From NCBI RefSeq assembly GCF_018614575.1, contig NZ_JAGGOJ010000007.1, forward strand, positions 248,001 to 312,000: DNA of 64,000 nucleotides. Direction: 5' to 3'. Below the pieces are notes generated by a model. That model saw nothing but the letters and a program-made list of their open reading frames with translations. It did not search any database and was not told the origin of the DNA. This DNA is from Streptomyces sp. ISL-10 (GTDB taxonomy: Bacteria > Actinomycetota > Actinomycetes > Streptomycetales > Streptomycetaceae). The position numbers and the translations under genes are program-made. Of the stretch, positions 55,675-64,000 are shown in pieces (the stretch's first letter is position 1; each line of letters starts with the position of its first letter).

Positions 55675-57828
55675 ATGGAATTTATGGGGGACAGGGCAAC
55701 TCTGTTGGAGACAGGGCGGTTTGTGCAGCCGCACGCCGGGGACGCGGCGGAAGCGATCCATACGGTCGACGCCGTCGACACGATGGACGCTTCCGGCCGC
55801 GCGGACAACGTCGTCATGACGGGTGGCCTCGGTGCCACGGACCACGTCGACGGCGAGGAGACCGCCGGACTCGAGGCGCGCCACCGCAGTGCCGCGGACA
55901 GCGGCGACACGGCGTCGATGAGCGTGATCGGCGCGCTCCTGCTGCGCCGGGGCGACCTGGACGGCGCCGAGCCCTATCTGCGCGGTGCCACTGCCGATGG
56001 CGACCGCGCGGCCGCCAACAACCTGGGCGTCCTGCTGCACCAGCGCGGCTACGCGGACGAGGCGGCCGGCTGGTGGCGCATCGCCGCGGTCGCCGGTTCG
56101 GCGGCGGCCGCGCACGCCCTCGGCCGTCACTTCCGCGAGCGTGGCGACGAACCGGCCGCCGAGTACTGGCTGCGCCAGTCCGCCGAGCAGGGCCATGCCC
56201 TCGGGGCGTACGCACTGGCCGATCTGCTGGAGCACCGCGGCGAGGAGGGGGCCGAGCGGTGGCTGCGCACGGCGGCCGAGCAGGGCCACCGCGAGGCGGC
56301 CTATCGGCTCGCCAGAGCGCTTGAGCGCCGCGCCGCCGCCGAGGCGCGCAAGGGGAAGGGCGCTGGGCCGCTCGTGCCCGGCGGCCCGCCCGCGCCGCGC
56401 CCCGCGCACACCGGCGCTGCTCGGCGTGGCCGCGGCGCCGCCGAGGCGCGCGGCCAGGCGCGCGGCGAGGCGACGAGGGAAGCGATGAGGGAGACGGGCG
56501 ACGGCGTGCAGCGCGTCGCTGCGGCCGGCGAGGCCGTCTGGCAGACGGACGCCGGACTGCGCGTGCTCGCCGAGGCGGAGGCCGCCCGTGGGCGGGCCGC
56601 GCGCCAGGACGGGCCGCACCTGCTCGACGAGGCCGCCCAGTGGCACCGGCAGGCAGCAGCCCGGGGGCACCGGCGCGCCGCCCTGCATCTCGGCTCCATC
56701 CTGGAGAAGCGCGGCGAGCTGAAGGAGGCCGGGCGCTGGTACCTGACGGCCGCCAAGGACGGCGAGCCGCGGGCGGCCTGCGCGCTGGGCTTCCTGCTGC
56801 GCGACGCGGGTGACGAGGAGAGTGCCGCCGTGTGGTGGCTGAGGGCCGCCCAGGACGGGGACGGCAATGCGGCGAACGCCCTCGGCGCACTGCACGCCGC
56901 CCGTGGCGAGGCGCAGAGCGCCGAGCGCTGGTACCGCGCGGCCATGGACGCTGGTGACGTCAACGGCGCGTACAACCTCGGGCTGCTCTGCGCCGCCCAG
57001 GACCGCACGGCCCAGGCCGAGCAGTGGTACCGCCGCGCCGCCTACGCGGGGCACCGCGAGGCCGCGAACGCGCTCGCCGTGCTGCTCCTGCAGGCCGGGG
57101 ACCACGCGGGCGCCGAGCCCTGGTTCTCCAAGGCGGCCGAGGCGGGCAGCGTCGACGCGGCGTTCAACCTGGGCATCCTCCACGTCGGCCGTGACGACGA
57201 CCGCACCGCATTGTCCTGGTACGAGCGGGCCGCGGCCGCCGGGCACACCGAAGCCGCGCTCCAGGTCGGCATCGCCCGGCTCAAGGAGGGCGACGAACAG
57301 GCCGCCGAGCGCCATTTGCGGTCCGCGGCGGGCGGCGGGAGCGCCGAGGCCGCCTTCCGGCTCGCCAGCGTTCTCGACGCGCGCCGGCCGCCGCCTGGGC
57401 CCCCGGCGCTCGGTGAGCCGGTGGCGGAGAAGAGCGAGTGCGAGGAGTGGTACGAGCGGGCCGCCGAGCAGGGGCACCGCCGCGCCCAGGTGCGGATCGG
57501 CATGCTCGCCGCCGCCCGCGGCGACATGGCGGAGGCGGCCCGCTGGTACCGCGAGGCCGCCGAGGCGGGCAGCCGGAGCGGCGCGTTCAACCTCGGACTG
57601 CTCCTGGCCCGCGAGGGAAGTGAGCGCGAGGCCGCCCTGTGGTGGACCCGGGCGGCCCGGGCCGGGCACGGCAGGGCCGCGCTGCGGCTCGCGCTGCTCG
57701 CGGCCCGCAGGGGCGAGCTCGCCGAGGGGCAGCGCTGGTGCGCCAGGGCGGTCGAGCTGGGTCCCGCGGAGGTCGCCGAGCGGGCGGCGAAGCTGCGCGA
57801 GGCGCTGATCCAGGAGCTGACCGCGTAG
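55675..57828 (+). CDS. Sel1/TPR-like repeat protein
   Basis: A 717-residue protein made almost entirely of Sel1-like helical repeats of about 35 residues with consensus G-x-x-A-A-x-x-L-G-x-L-x-x-x-x-G-(D/E)-x-x-x-A-x-x-W-(Y/W)-x-x-A-A-x-x-G. An internal Arg/Ala-rich loop (about 225-290) breaks the array. It has no signal peptide. Repeat proteins of this type are scaffolds for protein complexes. It lies between the two identical tRNAs. The ATG at 55675 is preferred; an in-frame ATG at 55684 is the alternative. Confidence 0.82.
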   Translation: MEFMGDRATLLETGRFVQPHAGDAAEAIHTVDAVDTMDASGRADNVVMTGGLGATDHVDGEETAGLEARHRSAADSGDTASMSVIGALLLRRGDLDGAEPYLRGATADGDRAAANNLGVLLHQRGYADEAAGWWRIAAVAGSAAAAHALGRHFRERGDEPAAEYWLRQSAEQGHALGAYALADLLEHRGEEGAERWLRTAAEQGHREAAYRLARALERRAAAEARKGKGAGPLVPGGPPAPRPAHTGAARRGRGAAEARGQARGEATREAMRETGDGVQRVAAAGEAVWQTDAGLRVLAEAEAARGRAARQDGPHLLDEAAQWHRQAAARGHRRAALHLGSILEKRGELKEAGRWYLTAAKDGEPRAACALGFLLRDAGDEESAAVWWLRAAQDGDGNAANALGALHAARGEAQSAERWYRAAMDAGDVNGAYNLGLLCAAQDRTAQAEQWYRRAAYAGHREAANALAVLLLQAGDHAGAEPWFSKAAEAGSVDAAFNLGILHVGRDDDRTALSWYERAAAAGHTEAALQVGIARLKEGDEQAAERHLRSAAGGGSAEAAFRLASVLDARRPPPGPPALGEPVAEKSECEEWYERAAEQGHRRAQVRIGMLAAARGDMAEAARWYREAAEAGSRSGAFNLGLLLAREGSEREAALWWTRAARAGHGRAALRLALLAARRGELAEGQRWCARAVELGPAEVAERAAKLREALIQELTA

Positions 57829-57895
57829 CCGCAGCCGGCCGCGGGGAAGGGATTTGCGCTGGTCCACCGGGGTCCCGTAAGGTGGTGTTCACCGA

Positions 57896-57969
57896 CGCGG
57901 GGTGGAGCAGCTCGGTAGCTCGCTGGGCTCATAACCCAGAGGTCGCAGGTTCAAATCCTGTCCCCGCTA
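57896..57969 (+). tRNA. Initiator tRNA-Met (CAT), second copy
   Basis: Base-for-base identical to the tRNA at 55385-55458, with GGG/CCC anticodon stem and CAT anticodon. The shared sequence continues a few bases into the flanks. CCA not encoded. Confidence 0.95.
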
Positions 57970-57975
57970 CTGAAA

Positions 57976-58010
57976 CCGAAGGCCCGGATCCTTGAGATCC
58001 GGGTCTTCGG
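57976..58010 (+). terminator. Terminator after the second initiator tRNA
   Basis: A 15-bp stem (CCGAAGGCCCGGATC, one G-T pair) with loop CTTGA. It resembles the first tRNA's terminator, so the tRNA plus terminator region was duplicated. Confidence 0.8.
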
Positions 58011-58087
58011 TCATTTGCGAGGCCGGGTGCGTTCACGCCCGCTGATCGGAGTGCGGCGGCGCGCCGGCTGATCTCCACGACCTGACG

Positions 58088-58122
58088 AAGAAGGGCCCTG
58101 ACGTTTCCGTCGGGGCCCTTCT
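58088..58122 (-). terminator. Terminator after the Fur-family gene
   Basis: Stem AGAAGGGCCC-T-GACG with CGTC-G-GGGCCCTTCT and a short TTTC loop, 14 bp after the leftward stop (one wobble pair). Confidence 0.75.
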
Positions 58123-58135
58123 CGGTGGTTTCGTG

Positions 58136-58552
58136 CTACGCGGCAGCGCAGTTCGGGCAGGTGCCGCGGTAGGTCACCTCGACGTCCGAGATCGTGAAGC
58201 CGAAGCGTTCCGAGTCGGGCAGGTCGGCCAGCGGGTTGCCCGCCGGGTGCACGTCGCGGATCGCACCGCACCTGGCGCACACCAGGTGCTGGTGGGGCCG
58301 GTGCGCGTTCGGGTCGTAACGCTTGGCGCGGCGGTCGGTCGACACCTCGAGCACCTCGCCGAGGGTGACCAGCTCGCCCAGCGTGTTGTAGACGGTGGCC
58401 CTGGAGATCTCGGGCAGCCGTTTCACGGCGCGTGCGTGGACCTCGTCGGCCGTCAGGTGGACGTGGTCGCCGTCGAGGACCTCGGCCACGACACGCCGCT
58501 GGGCGGTCATGCGCCAGCCGCGTCCGCGGAGTCGTTCCAACAGGTCACTCAT
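58136..58552 (-). CDS. catR: Fur-family (CatR/PerR-like) metalloregulator
   Basis: A 138-residue Fur-family repressor. The winged helix contains RMTAQRRVVAEVLDGDHVHL and ISRATVYNTLGELVTLGEV; the metal-binding part has RPHQHLVCARCGAIRDVHP and the second pair CPNC near the end. It faces the catalase gene across 161 bp, as in the Streptomyces catR-catA pair, so peroxide sensing by a PerR-type regulator is likely. The name rests on gene order and family. Confidence 0.87.
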   Translation of the reverse strand: MSDLLERLRGRGWRMTAQRRVVAEVLDGDHVHLTADEVHARAVKRLPEISRATVYNTLGELVTLGEVLEVSTDRRAKRYDPNAHRPHQHLVCARCGAIRDVHPAGNPLADLPDSERFGFTISDVEVTYRGTCPNCAAA

Positions 58553-58597
58553 GAGGACCAGCCTAACAGTGAAGGGACCCAGGGCCCGAACCGGTGT

Positions 58598-58630
58598 GAC
58601 TTTGGATGTTAACTTGACTTAGACAAAGTC
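58598..58630. promoter_or_regulatory. Inverted repeat in the catalase promoter
   Basis: GACTTTG (58598-58604) and CAAAGTC (58624-58630) form a widely spaced dyad, enclosing AACTTGACTTAG with a possible -35 (TTGACT). It is the likely operator for the Fur-family repressor. Confidence 0.6.
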
Positions 58631-58713
58631 CATCGTAGGATCGAGACCAGCGCACGCCAAGGGCAGGTCGCGCTGACTTTGATCAATGGGCAGGAACGAC
58701 GCAGGAGGCGCAC

Positions 58714-60165
58714 GTGACGCAGGGACCGCTCACCACGGAGGCCGGGGCACCGGTCGCCGACAACCAGAACAGCGAGACCGCGGGCGTCGGCGGTCCGGTC
58801 CTGGTCCAGGACCAGCTGCTGCTGGAGAAGCTGGCGCACTTCAACCGCGAGCGCATCCCGGAGCGTGTCGTCCATGCCCGCGGCGCCGGCGCGTACGGCA
58901 CCTTCACGCTCACCCGTGATGTCTCGCAGTGGACGCGCGCCAAGTTCCTCTCCGAGGTCGGTAAGCGGACCGAGACGTTCCTGCGCTTCTCGACCGTCGC
59001 CGGCAACCTCGGCGCGGCGGACGCGGTCCGCGACCCGCGCGGCTGGGCGCTGAAGTTCTACACCGAAGAGGGCAACTACGACCTCGTCGGCAACAACACC
59101 CCGGTGTTCTTCATCAAGGACGCCATCAAGTTCCCCGACTTCATCCACACCCAGAAGCGCGACCCGTACACGGGCAGCCAGGAGGCGGACAACGTCTGGG
59201 ACTTCTGGGGTCTGTCGCCCGAGTCCACCCACCAGGTGACCTGGCTGTTCGGCGACCGTGGCATCCCCGCCTCGTACCGCCACATGAACGGCTACGGCTC
59301 CCACACCTACCAGTGGAACAACGAGGCCGGCGAGGTCTTCTGGGTCAAGTACCACTTCAAGACCGACCAGGGGATCAAGAACCTCACCCAGGCCGAGGCC
59401 AACAGGCTCGCCGGCGAGGACCCGGACTCCCACCAGCGCGACCTGCGCGAGGCCATCGAGCGCGGCGAGTTCCCGACCTGGACCGTGCAGGTGCAGATCA
59501 TGCCCGCGGCCGACGCGGCGACCTACCGCTTCAACCCGTTCGACCTCACGAAGGTGTGGCCGCACGCGGACTACCCGCCGATCGAGATCGGCAAGCTGGA
59601 GCTCAACCGCAACCCGGAGAACATCTTCGCCGAGGTCGAGCAGTCCATCTTCAGCCCCGCCCACTTCGTGCCGGGCATCGGTCCCTCCCCGGACAAGATG
59701 CTCCAGGGTCGCCTCTTCGCGTACGGCGACGCCCACCGCTACCGCGTCGGCATCAACGCCGACCACCTCCCGGTGAACCGCCCGCACGCCACCGAGGCGC
59801 GGACGAACAGCCGTGACGGCTTCCTCTACGACGGCCGTCACAAGGGCGCGAAGAACTACGAGCCCAACAGCTTCGGCGGCCCGCACCAGATCGACCGCGC
59901 GCTGTGGCAGCCCGTCCCGGTGACCGGCGTGACCGGCGACCACCCGGCGCCCATCCACTCCGAGGACAACGACTTCGTGCAGGCGGGCAACCTGTACCGC
60001 CTGATGTCCGAGGACGAGAAGAGCCGTCTGATCGACAACCTGGCCGGCTTCATCGCCAAGGTCTCGCGCGACGACATCGCCGAGCGCGCGATCAGCAACT
60101 TCCGCCAGGCGGACGGCGACTTCGGCAAGCGGCTGGAGATCGCGGTCCAGGACCTGCGCGGCTGA
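58714..60165 (+). CDS. catA: Monofunctional heme catalase
   Basis: A 483-residue clade-3 type catalase that converts hydrogen peroxide to water and oxygen. Catalytic His in [14 protein letters not shown], Asn in the [13 protein letters not shown] region, and the heme-ligand tyrosine in [16 protein letters not shown] are present. NADPH-binding residues such as HR...KYHFKTDQG are in place. GTG start after AGGAGGC. Divergent from the Fur-family repressor; followed by a strong terminator. Confidence 0.95.
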   Translation: MTQGPLTTEAGAPVADNQNSETAGVGGPVLVQDQLLLEKLAHFNRERIPERVVHARGAGAYGTFTLTRDVSQWTRAKFLSEVGKRTETFLRFSTVAGNLGAADAVRDPRGWALKFYTEEGNYDLVGNNTPVFFIKDAIKFPDFIHTQKRDPYTGSQEADNVWDFWGLSPESTHQVTWLFGDRGIPASYRHMNGYGSHTYQWNNEAGEVFWVKYHFKTDQGIKNLTQAEANRLAGEDPDSHQRDLREAIERGEFPTWTVQVQIMPAADAATYRFNPFDLTKVWPHADYPPIEIGKLELNRNPENIFAEVEQSIFSPAHFVPGIGPSPDKMLQGRLFAYGDAHRYRVGINADHLPVNRPHATEARTNSRDGFLYDGRHKGAKNYEPNSFGGPHQIDRALWQPVPVTGVTGDHPAPIHSEDNDFVQAGNLYRLMSEDEKSRLIDNLAGFIAKVSRDDIAERAISNFRQADGDFGKRLEIAVQDLRG

Positions 60166-60178
60166 CCCGCTTGTCGAT

Positions 60179-60222
60179 TGCAGAGGGCCGGATCCCTGTC
60201 CAGGGGGATCCGGCCCTCTGCA
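60179..60222. terminator. Terminator between catalase and CBS genes
   Basis: 18-bp perfect stem (TGCAGAGGGCCGGATCCC) with loop TGTCCAGG, 13 bp after the catalase stop and 29 bp before the convergent CBS gene end. Confidence 0.87.
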
Positions 60223-60251
60223 GGCGTGCTCAGGGATGCGTCGTGCCTCGG

Positions 60252-60650
60252 TCAGCCGGCGACCGAGCCCACATGCCTCCGGGCCGGGGCCCAGCAGCGG
60301 ATGATGTCGCGGACCGAGACGACGCCGATCGGGCCGCCCTTGTCCATCACGATCAGATGGCGGAAGCCGCCGTGCGCCATTGCCTCGGCCGCCTCCTCCA
60401 GGGTCCAGGAAGGTGCGGCGAACACGACGTCGGTGGTGGTGTGCGTCCCTGCGGTCTCCAGGTCCGGGCTCTGGCCCGAGCCGACCGAGTTCAGAATGTC
60501 TCGCTCGGTGAGGATCCCGAGTCCCAGATCGCCGTCGAGGACGACGGCAGCGCCGACACGTCGTGCGGCCATCAGACTGGCCGCCTGGCGGAGTGTGTGT
60601 GCGGGTCCGATGGTGAGGACCACTGTGCTCATGGCGTCACGGACGAGCAT
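60252..60650 (-). CDS. CBS-domain pair protein
   Basis: A 132-residue protein consisting of two CBS motifs: DAMSTVVLTIGPAHTLRQAA / VVLDGDLGLGILTERDIL and DVVFAAPSWTLEEAAEAMAH / LIVMDKGGPIGVVSVRDII. CBS pairs bind adenosine nucleotides and act as energy sensors. The ATG at 60650 has GGAGGTGG as SD; an upstream in-frame start lacks one. Stand-alone; partner unknown. Confidence 0.85.
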   Translation of the reverse strand: MLVRDAMSTVVLTIGPAHTLRQAASLMAARRVGAAVVLDGDLGLGILTERDILNSVGSGQSPDLETAGTHTTTDVVFAAPSWTLEEAAEAMAHGGFRHLIVMDKGGPIGVVSVRDIIRCWAPARRHVGSVAG

Positions 60651-60924
60651 GGGCGAAAGCCACCTCCTTGGTGGATCGGTGCTGGAGAACCGATTCACAA
60701 ATTCACAAGTGGGGGACTCTCAGAGTCGCAGCCCGCAACCGGGGCAGCAAGAGGGCGTGCGCGGCCTGTTGGGCCGCGCACGAAAAGCCGCTGATGGCGC
60801 GGGCGTGCGCCGATCGGGTCCGTACGGATGATTCCTGATCCATCGGTACCGCGTGTCCAGGTGAGGATTCAGTACGGCGTGGCTCCAATGGCCCGTGCGT
60901 CTTGGCCAGGGCCTCTCGTTCGGA
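60651..60924. other. Intergenic region without recognised gene
   Basis: A 274-bp stretch between the CBS gene start and the leftward hypothetical gene end. It contains a hairpin (CGTGCGCGGCC / GGCCGCGCACG, 60756-60782) followed by AAAAG, probably a terminator for one side. Confidence 0.55.
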
Positions 60925-61335
60925 TCAGGCCGGACCGGGCCCCGCCGTCGCGGCCCGGCTGCCGCGGCGCAGGCCGATGAGCTCGGCGACCGTGTCCAGC
61001 CAGCGTGCGGTGCGCGCCTCGTCGTCCGGGGTGCCGGCGAGACGCGCGGCGGTCTCCAGCCAGTCCCGCCGGCATGCGGACGCGGCACCCGACGGCAGGG
61101 GCTCGGCCAGCCCGGCCGCGTACGCGAGGCCGCCGGCCCGGACGATCTTCGCGACGTACTTCACCGAGCGCGGCACCACACCGAGCCGGTCGAGGGTGAC
61201 GGCGGCGGCGATCGCACCGTCGCCGAAGAGCGCGGTGCGGAAGGTGTCGCGGCTGAGGCCGTGGCGCAGCAGCGCCTCGATGTCGGTGGCGGCGAGCACC
61301 TCGTCGTCGGTGCGTGGGGAGCGGTCGTGGACCAT
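60925..61335 (-). CDS. Hypothetical protein, conserved-looking
   Basis: A 136-residue, helix-rich protein (IEALLRHGLSRDTFRTALFG, IAAAVTLDRLGVVPRSVKYV). Composition and length are typical of a real Streptomyces gene, but no family is recognised. It lies 36 bp from the end of the I42-like remnant; the ATG at 61335 follows GGAACGGAACGACG. Confidence 0.55.
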   Translation of the reverse strand: MVHDRSPRTDDEVLAATDIEALLRHGLSRDTFRTALFGDGAIAAAVTLDRLGVVPRSVKYVAKIVRAGGLAYAAGLAEPLPSGAASACRRDWLETAARLAGTPDDEARTARWLDTVAELIGLRRGSRAATAGPGPA

Positions 61336-61371
61336 CGTCGTTCCGTTCCGGTCCGGCTCAGCGGACGGTGA

Positions 61372-61698
61372 TCACACCAGCTTCACCGTCGCCTTCCCGG
61401 GCGAGAGCGCCGTGAAGTCGAAGAGCTGGGTTCCGTCACCGTCGCCGGTGTCCTCGCGGTCGCCCCGGTACTCCAGGACGTCCACGTCCGCGCCGGGGTT
61501 CGCCAGGTACAAGTTCTGGCCGAGCTCGGGGTCGGCCGGGACCTTCAGCGTGAACTTCTCGCCGCGGTCGACGGTCACGATCCGGTCGTCGGTGCCGTAC
61601 GCGGCGGGCCCGGAGTCGCCGCAGCTTGAAGGCGGCGCAACGTCCGTCCTGGAAAGGTGGGCGTGCGCGCCGAGAGATGAGGGAAACGCGCAGGTCAA
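61372..61698 (-). pseudogene. Chagasin/I42-like protease inhibitor remnant
   Basis: The open frame encodes GDSGPAAYGTDDRIVTVDRG, EKFTLKVPADPELGQNLYL and a later LFDFTALSPGKATVKLV, which resemble the N-terminal strand and the loop-to-strand parts of peptidase inhibitor family I42 (chagasin). A normal member needs a signal or lipobox before GDS and a terminal strand with RPW. Here the first 34 codons look random, there is no SD, and the frame stops right after KLV. I read it as a truncated or decayed gene; a short active protein is not excluded. Confidence 0.4.
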
Positions 61699-61711
61699 GC
61701 CGCAAGTGGCT

Positions 61712-62512
61712 TCAGTACCGCTGGTTCAGGTACCCGAGGAGCTCGCGGTGGAGCAGCCCGTTCGACGCGGCGGCGTTGCCGCTGTGCGGTCCGGGAGTTC
61801 CGTCGAGGCCGGTGAAGGACCCGCCTGCCTCCTGCACCACGATCGCCGGGGCCGCCATGTCCCAGAGCGAAAGCTCCGGCTCGGCGCAGATGTCCACCGA
61901 ACCCTCCGCCACCATCATGTAGGACCAGAAATCGCCGTAGCCGCGGGTGCGCCAGCAGGCCCGGGACAGGTCCAGGAAGCCGTCGAGACGCCCCTGCTCC
62001 TCCCAGCCGGTCAGCGAGGAGTACGCGAACGACGCGTCCTGGATCCGTTCCACCTTCGAGACCCGCAGCCGCGTCGCCGACGTCAGGCTGCGGCCGGTGA
62101 ACGCGCCCGCGCCCTTCGCCGCCCACCAGCGGCGTCCCAGCGCCGGTGCCGACACCACGCCCATCACCGGCTCGAAGCCGCCCTCGCCCGCCTCCATGAG
62201 CGAGATGAGCGTCGCCCACACCGGGACGCCGCGCACGTAGTTCTTGGTGCCGTCGATGGGGTCCACGACCCAGCGCCGCGGGCCCGTGCCCTCGATGCCG
62301 AACTCCTCTCCGAGGATCGCGTCGCGCGGCCGTGCCCGCTGGAGATGCCCGCGGATGAGCTCCTCGGCAGCCTTGTCGGCCTCGCTCACCGGGGTCATGT
62401 CCGGCTTGGTCTCGACCTTGAGGTCCAGGGCCTTGAACCGATCCATCGTGGTGGCGTCGGCGGCGTCCGCGAGGACATGGGCGAGGCGCAGATCATCGTG
62501 ATAGTCCGGCAT
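61712..62512 (-). CDS. hisN: Histidinol-phosphatase (inositol monophosphatase family)
   Basis: A 266-residue FIG/IMPase family enzyme. The metal sites LGEEFGIEG and [19 protein letters not shown] are intact, as are the later [19 protein letters not shown]. In Streptomyces and Corynebacterium the monofunctional histidinol-phosphatase HisN belongs to this family and lies in this gene neighbourhood, so the assignment relies on both. Cytoplasmic; last-but-one step of histidine synthesis. Confidence 0.85.
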   Translation of the reverse strand: MPDYHDDLRLAHVLADAADATTMDRFKALDLKVETKPDMTPVSEADKAAEELIRGHLQRARPRDAILGEEFGIEGTGPRRWVVDPIDGTKNYVRGVPVWATLISLMEAGEGGFEPVMGVVSAPALGRRWWAAKGAGAFTGRSLTSATRLRVSKVERIQDASFAYSSLTGWEEQGRLDGFLDLSRACWRTRGYGDFWSYMMVAEGSVDICAEPELSLWDMAAPAIVVQEAGGSFTGLDGTPGPHSGNAAASNGLLHRELLGYLNQRY

Positions 62513-62645
62513 GTCGCCACTCTATCGGTGCGGAAACCACCCTTCCCGGGCGCGGGGCGGCCGGCTGACGCGGTGCCGTGTCCCTTGACAGCGTCGCCGG
62601 GCCCGTCAACCCTGTGCCCACATACGCCCGGCCCGGGAGGCGACG

Positions 62646-63302
62646 ATGCCCGCAGCTCGAGAGTCCCTGCTGGACGCCGCGCTCGCGGCACTCGGCGAAC
62701 TCCCCTGGTCGGGCGTGCGGATGACCGACGTCGCCGGTGCCGCGGGGGTGTCCCGCCAGACGCTCTACAACGAGTTCGGCAGCAAGGACGGCCTCGCCCG
62801 CGCCCTGATGCGGCGCGAGACCGACCGGTATCTGCGCGGTGTGGAACGGCTGATGGCCCAGCGGACCGAACCGGCCGAACGGCTCGTGTCACTCGCCGAG
62901 TGGACCGTCGGCGAGGCCCGCACCAGGCCGCTGCTGCGCGCTCTGCTCACCGGCTGCTGGAGCGAGCGGCTGCCCGCGCCGCGCCCGGTGCGCCGGGGCG
63001 CCGGGCGGTCCGTGGTACCGGCCCAGCGCCGGGCCGACGCCCCTCTGCCCGCTCCGGCCGAGCTGCTCGCGGCCGTACGGGACCGGTCGCGTAACGCCGT
63101 CCGGCAGGCACGCCGGTCGCGGGAGGGACGCACGACCGAGGATCCGGCGGATCTGCCGCAGCGCTGCGAACTCGCCGTGCGCCTGGCGCTGTCCTGTGTC
63201 GTCGCGCCCGTGGGCGAGGGGCTCGCCCAGCTGGTGCGGGCCGCGCTGGACGGGCTCGGGGCGGCCGTTATTGCGAAGAGCCCGAGAGCTGCAGACCGAT
63301 GA
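62646..63302 (+). CDS. TetR family transcriptional regulator
   Basis: A 218-residue TetR/AcrR regulator. The N-terminal helix-turn-helix (MTDVAGAAGVSRQTLYNEFG) is near residues 25-45; the C-terminal ligand domain is poorly conserved. ATG with GGGAGGC. Its 3' end overlaps the convergent SMR gene end by 35 bp. Because SMR transporter genes are commonly controlled by adjacent TetR proteins, it may regulate that gene; evidence is contextual. Confidence 0.82.
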   Translation: MPAARESLLDAALAALGELPWSGVRMTDVAGAAGVSRQTLYNEFGSKDGLARALMRRETDRYLRGVERLMAQRTEPAERLVSLAEWTVGEARTRPLLRALLTGCWSERLPAPRPVRRGAGRSVVPAQRRADAPLPAPAELLAAVRDRSRNAVRQARRSREGRTTEDPADLPQRCELAVRLALSCVVAPVGEGLAQLVRAALDGLGAAVIAKSPRAADR

Positions 63303-63591
63303 CGCCGACGATCACCAGCGTGATCGAGACGATTTTGAGGGTGGAGACCAGGTCCCCGAGGAAGATCATGCCGTAGACGGCCGTACCCGCCGCGCCGATG
63401 CCCGTCCACACGGCATACGCGGGCCCCACGTCGAGCTTCCGCAGCGACAGGGTCAGCAGGCCGAAACTGCCGAGGGCGAACACCGCGAAGGCGACCGTCG
63501 GCCAGAACCGGGTGAAGCCGTGCGACAGTTTGAGACAGACCGCGAAGCCTGTCTCCAGAAGCCCTGCGACCACCACCAGCAGCCACGCCAT
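63268..63591 (-). CDS. Small multidrug resistance (SMR) transporter
   Basis: A 107-residue protein with four hydrophobic helices, the membrane Glu of helix 1 (LLVVVAGLLETGFAVCLKLS) and GPAYAVWTGIGAAGTAVYGM in helix 3, which are the EmrE/SugE family signatures. It couples proton influx to export of cationic compounds or guanidinium. The start at 63591 is a M-A-W-L of typical form; an extended frame lacks an SD. Confidence 0.85.
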   Translation of the reverse strand: MAWLLVVVAGLLETGFAVCLKLSHGFTRFWPTVAFAVFALGSFGLLTLSLRKLDVGPAYAVWTGIGAAGTAVYGMIFLGDLVSTLKIVSITLVIVGVIGLQLSGSSQ

Positions 63592-63685
63592 CGCTCTTGG
63601 GCCTCCCGCGTCATCGGTGACTGCTTGGTCTGACTTGGTGCGATTATGCACTTACCAACCGCCGCAGGCCGCAAACGTGGACGTC

Positions 63686-64000
63686 TCAGTCGCCTTCGCG
63701 TCGCTCCCGCGTCGCCAGCAGCCGACGCAGCGAGTACAGCCGGGCCGGATCCGCATGGCCCTCGGCCACCCAGTCGTCCAGCGCACAGTCCGGCTCGTCG
63801 TGCGAGCAGGCCCGCGGACAGCCCTCCGTGCCCGGTTCCAGATCCGGGAACGCATGGATGACCCGGGAGGGATCGACATGATGCAGGCCGAACGACCGCA
63901 CGCCCGGAGTGTCGATCACCCAGCCGCCCTTCTCGTCCGCGAGCGGCAGGGCGAGCGCGGAGGTGGTCGTGTGCCGGCCCCGGCCGGTGACCGCGTTGAC
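63686..64000 (-). CDS. rsgA: Ribosome small-subunit GTPase RsgA, C-terminal part
   Basis: A partial gene whose 5' end is beyond the window. The visible 104 residues show GRGRHTTTSALALPL (switch), the G3 element IDTPGVRSFGL and the zinc-binding tail PRACSHDEPDCALDDWV, all diagnostic of RsgA/YjeQ, a circularly permuted GTPase that assists maturation of the 30S subunit. Located beyond the SMR gene as in other Streptomyces. Confidence 0.87.
   Translation of the reverse strand, partial: VNAVTGRGRHTTTSALALPLADEKGGWVIDTPGVRSFGLHHVDPSRVIHAFPDLEPGTEGCPRACSHDEPDCALDDWVAEGHADPARLYSLRRLLATRERREGD

Overview
The window is chromosomal DNA of a Streptomyces species (very GC-rich host genes, SD-led ATG/GTG starts, Streptomyces-type families) carrying one integrated siphovirus prophage of about 31.6 kb (3640-35224). 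The host gene order nudC - mycoredoxin - uvrD2 - whiB7/wblC - ABC1 kinase matches the order known around Mycobacterium whiB7, and the window ends in the hisN - TetR - SMR - rsgA block. The prophage sits inside the mycoredoxin gene and separates it from nudC.

Left host flank (1-3640): 3' end of a RecB/AdnB-like helicase-nuclease, an M20 dipeptidase, nudC, and the severed 3' end of the mycoredoxin gene.

Prophage (3640-35224): a large serine integrase beside attL; a WhiJ-like XRE-DUF5753 / DUF397 / RsbW-like ATPase cluster; a leftward early operon (7791-9789) with palindromic operator candidates; a 1.1 kb non-coding region (9911-11033) with an inverted array of AT-rich repeats and tRNA-like sequences; a rightward head-tail module (terminase, portal, scaffold, capsid, connectors, tail tube, frameshifting tail chaperones, 2156-residue tape measure); then a leftward early module (zinc-finger protein, small membrane protein, WhiB-HNH fusion, HNH, PrimPol-helicase, ribbon-helix-helix) and, at the right end, an Lsr2-like silencer. 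No minor tail, receptor-binding, endolysin or holin genes are recognisable after the tape measure.

The attachment sites can be resolved to the base. The inferred attP is 52 bp, with perfect 13-bp inverted arms placed 12 nt either side of a central GG, and the crossover falls in the cis-proline codon of mycoredoxin. The phage supplies its own 31-codon 3' end, so the lysogen encodes an 87-residue hybrid in place of the reconstructed 80-residue native protein. Two motif families occur in prophage non-coding DNA: the palindrome GTATCGATAC and the oriented motif CGCAGGTCA.

Right host flank (35250-64000): uvrD2; wblC with a promoter, a 108-codon leader ORF and an attenuator; an ABC1 kinase; a ThiF-like protein; a YgjP-like metallopeptidase; three AIM24 genes (the first a TerD-AIM24 fusion); Nudix, zincin-like, SDR, MoaE, PDZ-Lon and UPF0182 proteins; two identical initiator tRNA genes flanking a Sel1-repeat gene; a Fur-family regulator divergent from a catalase; CBS, hisN, TetR, SMR and the end of rsgA.
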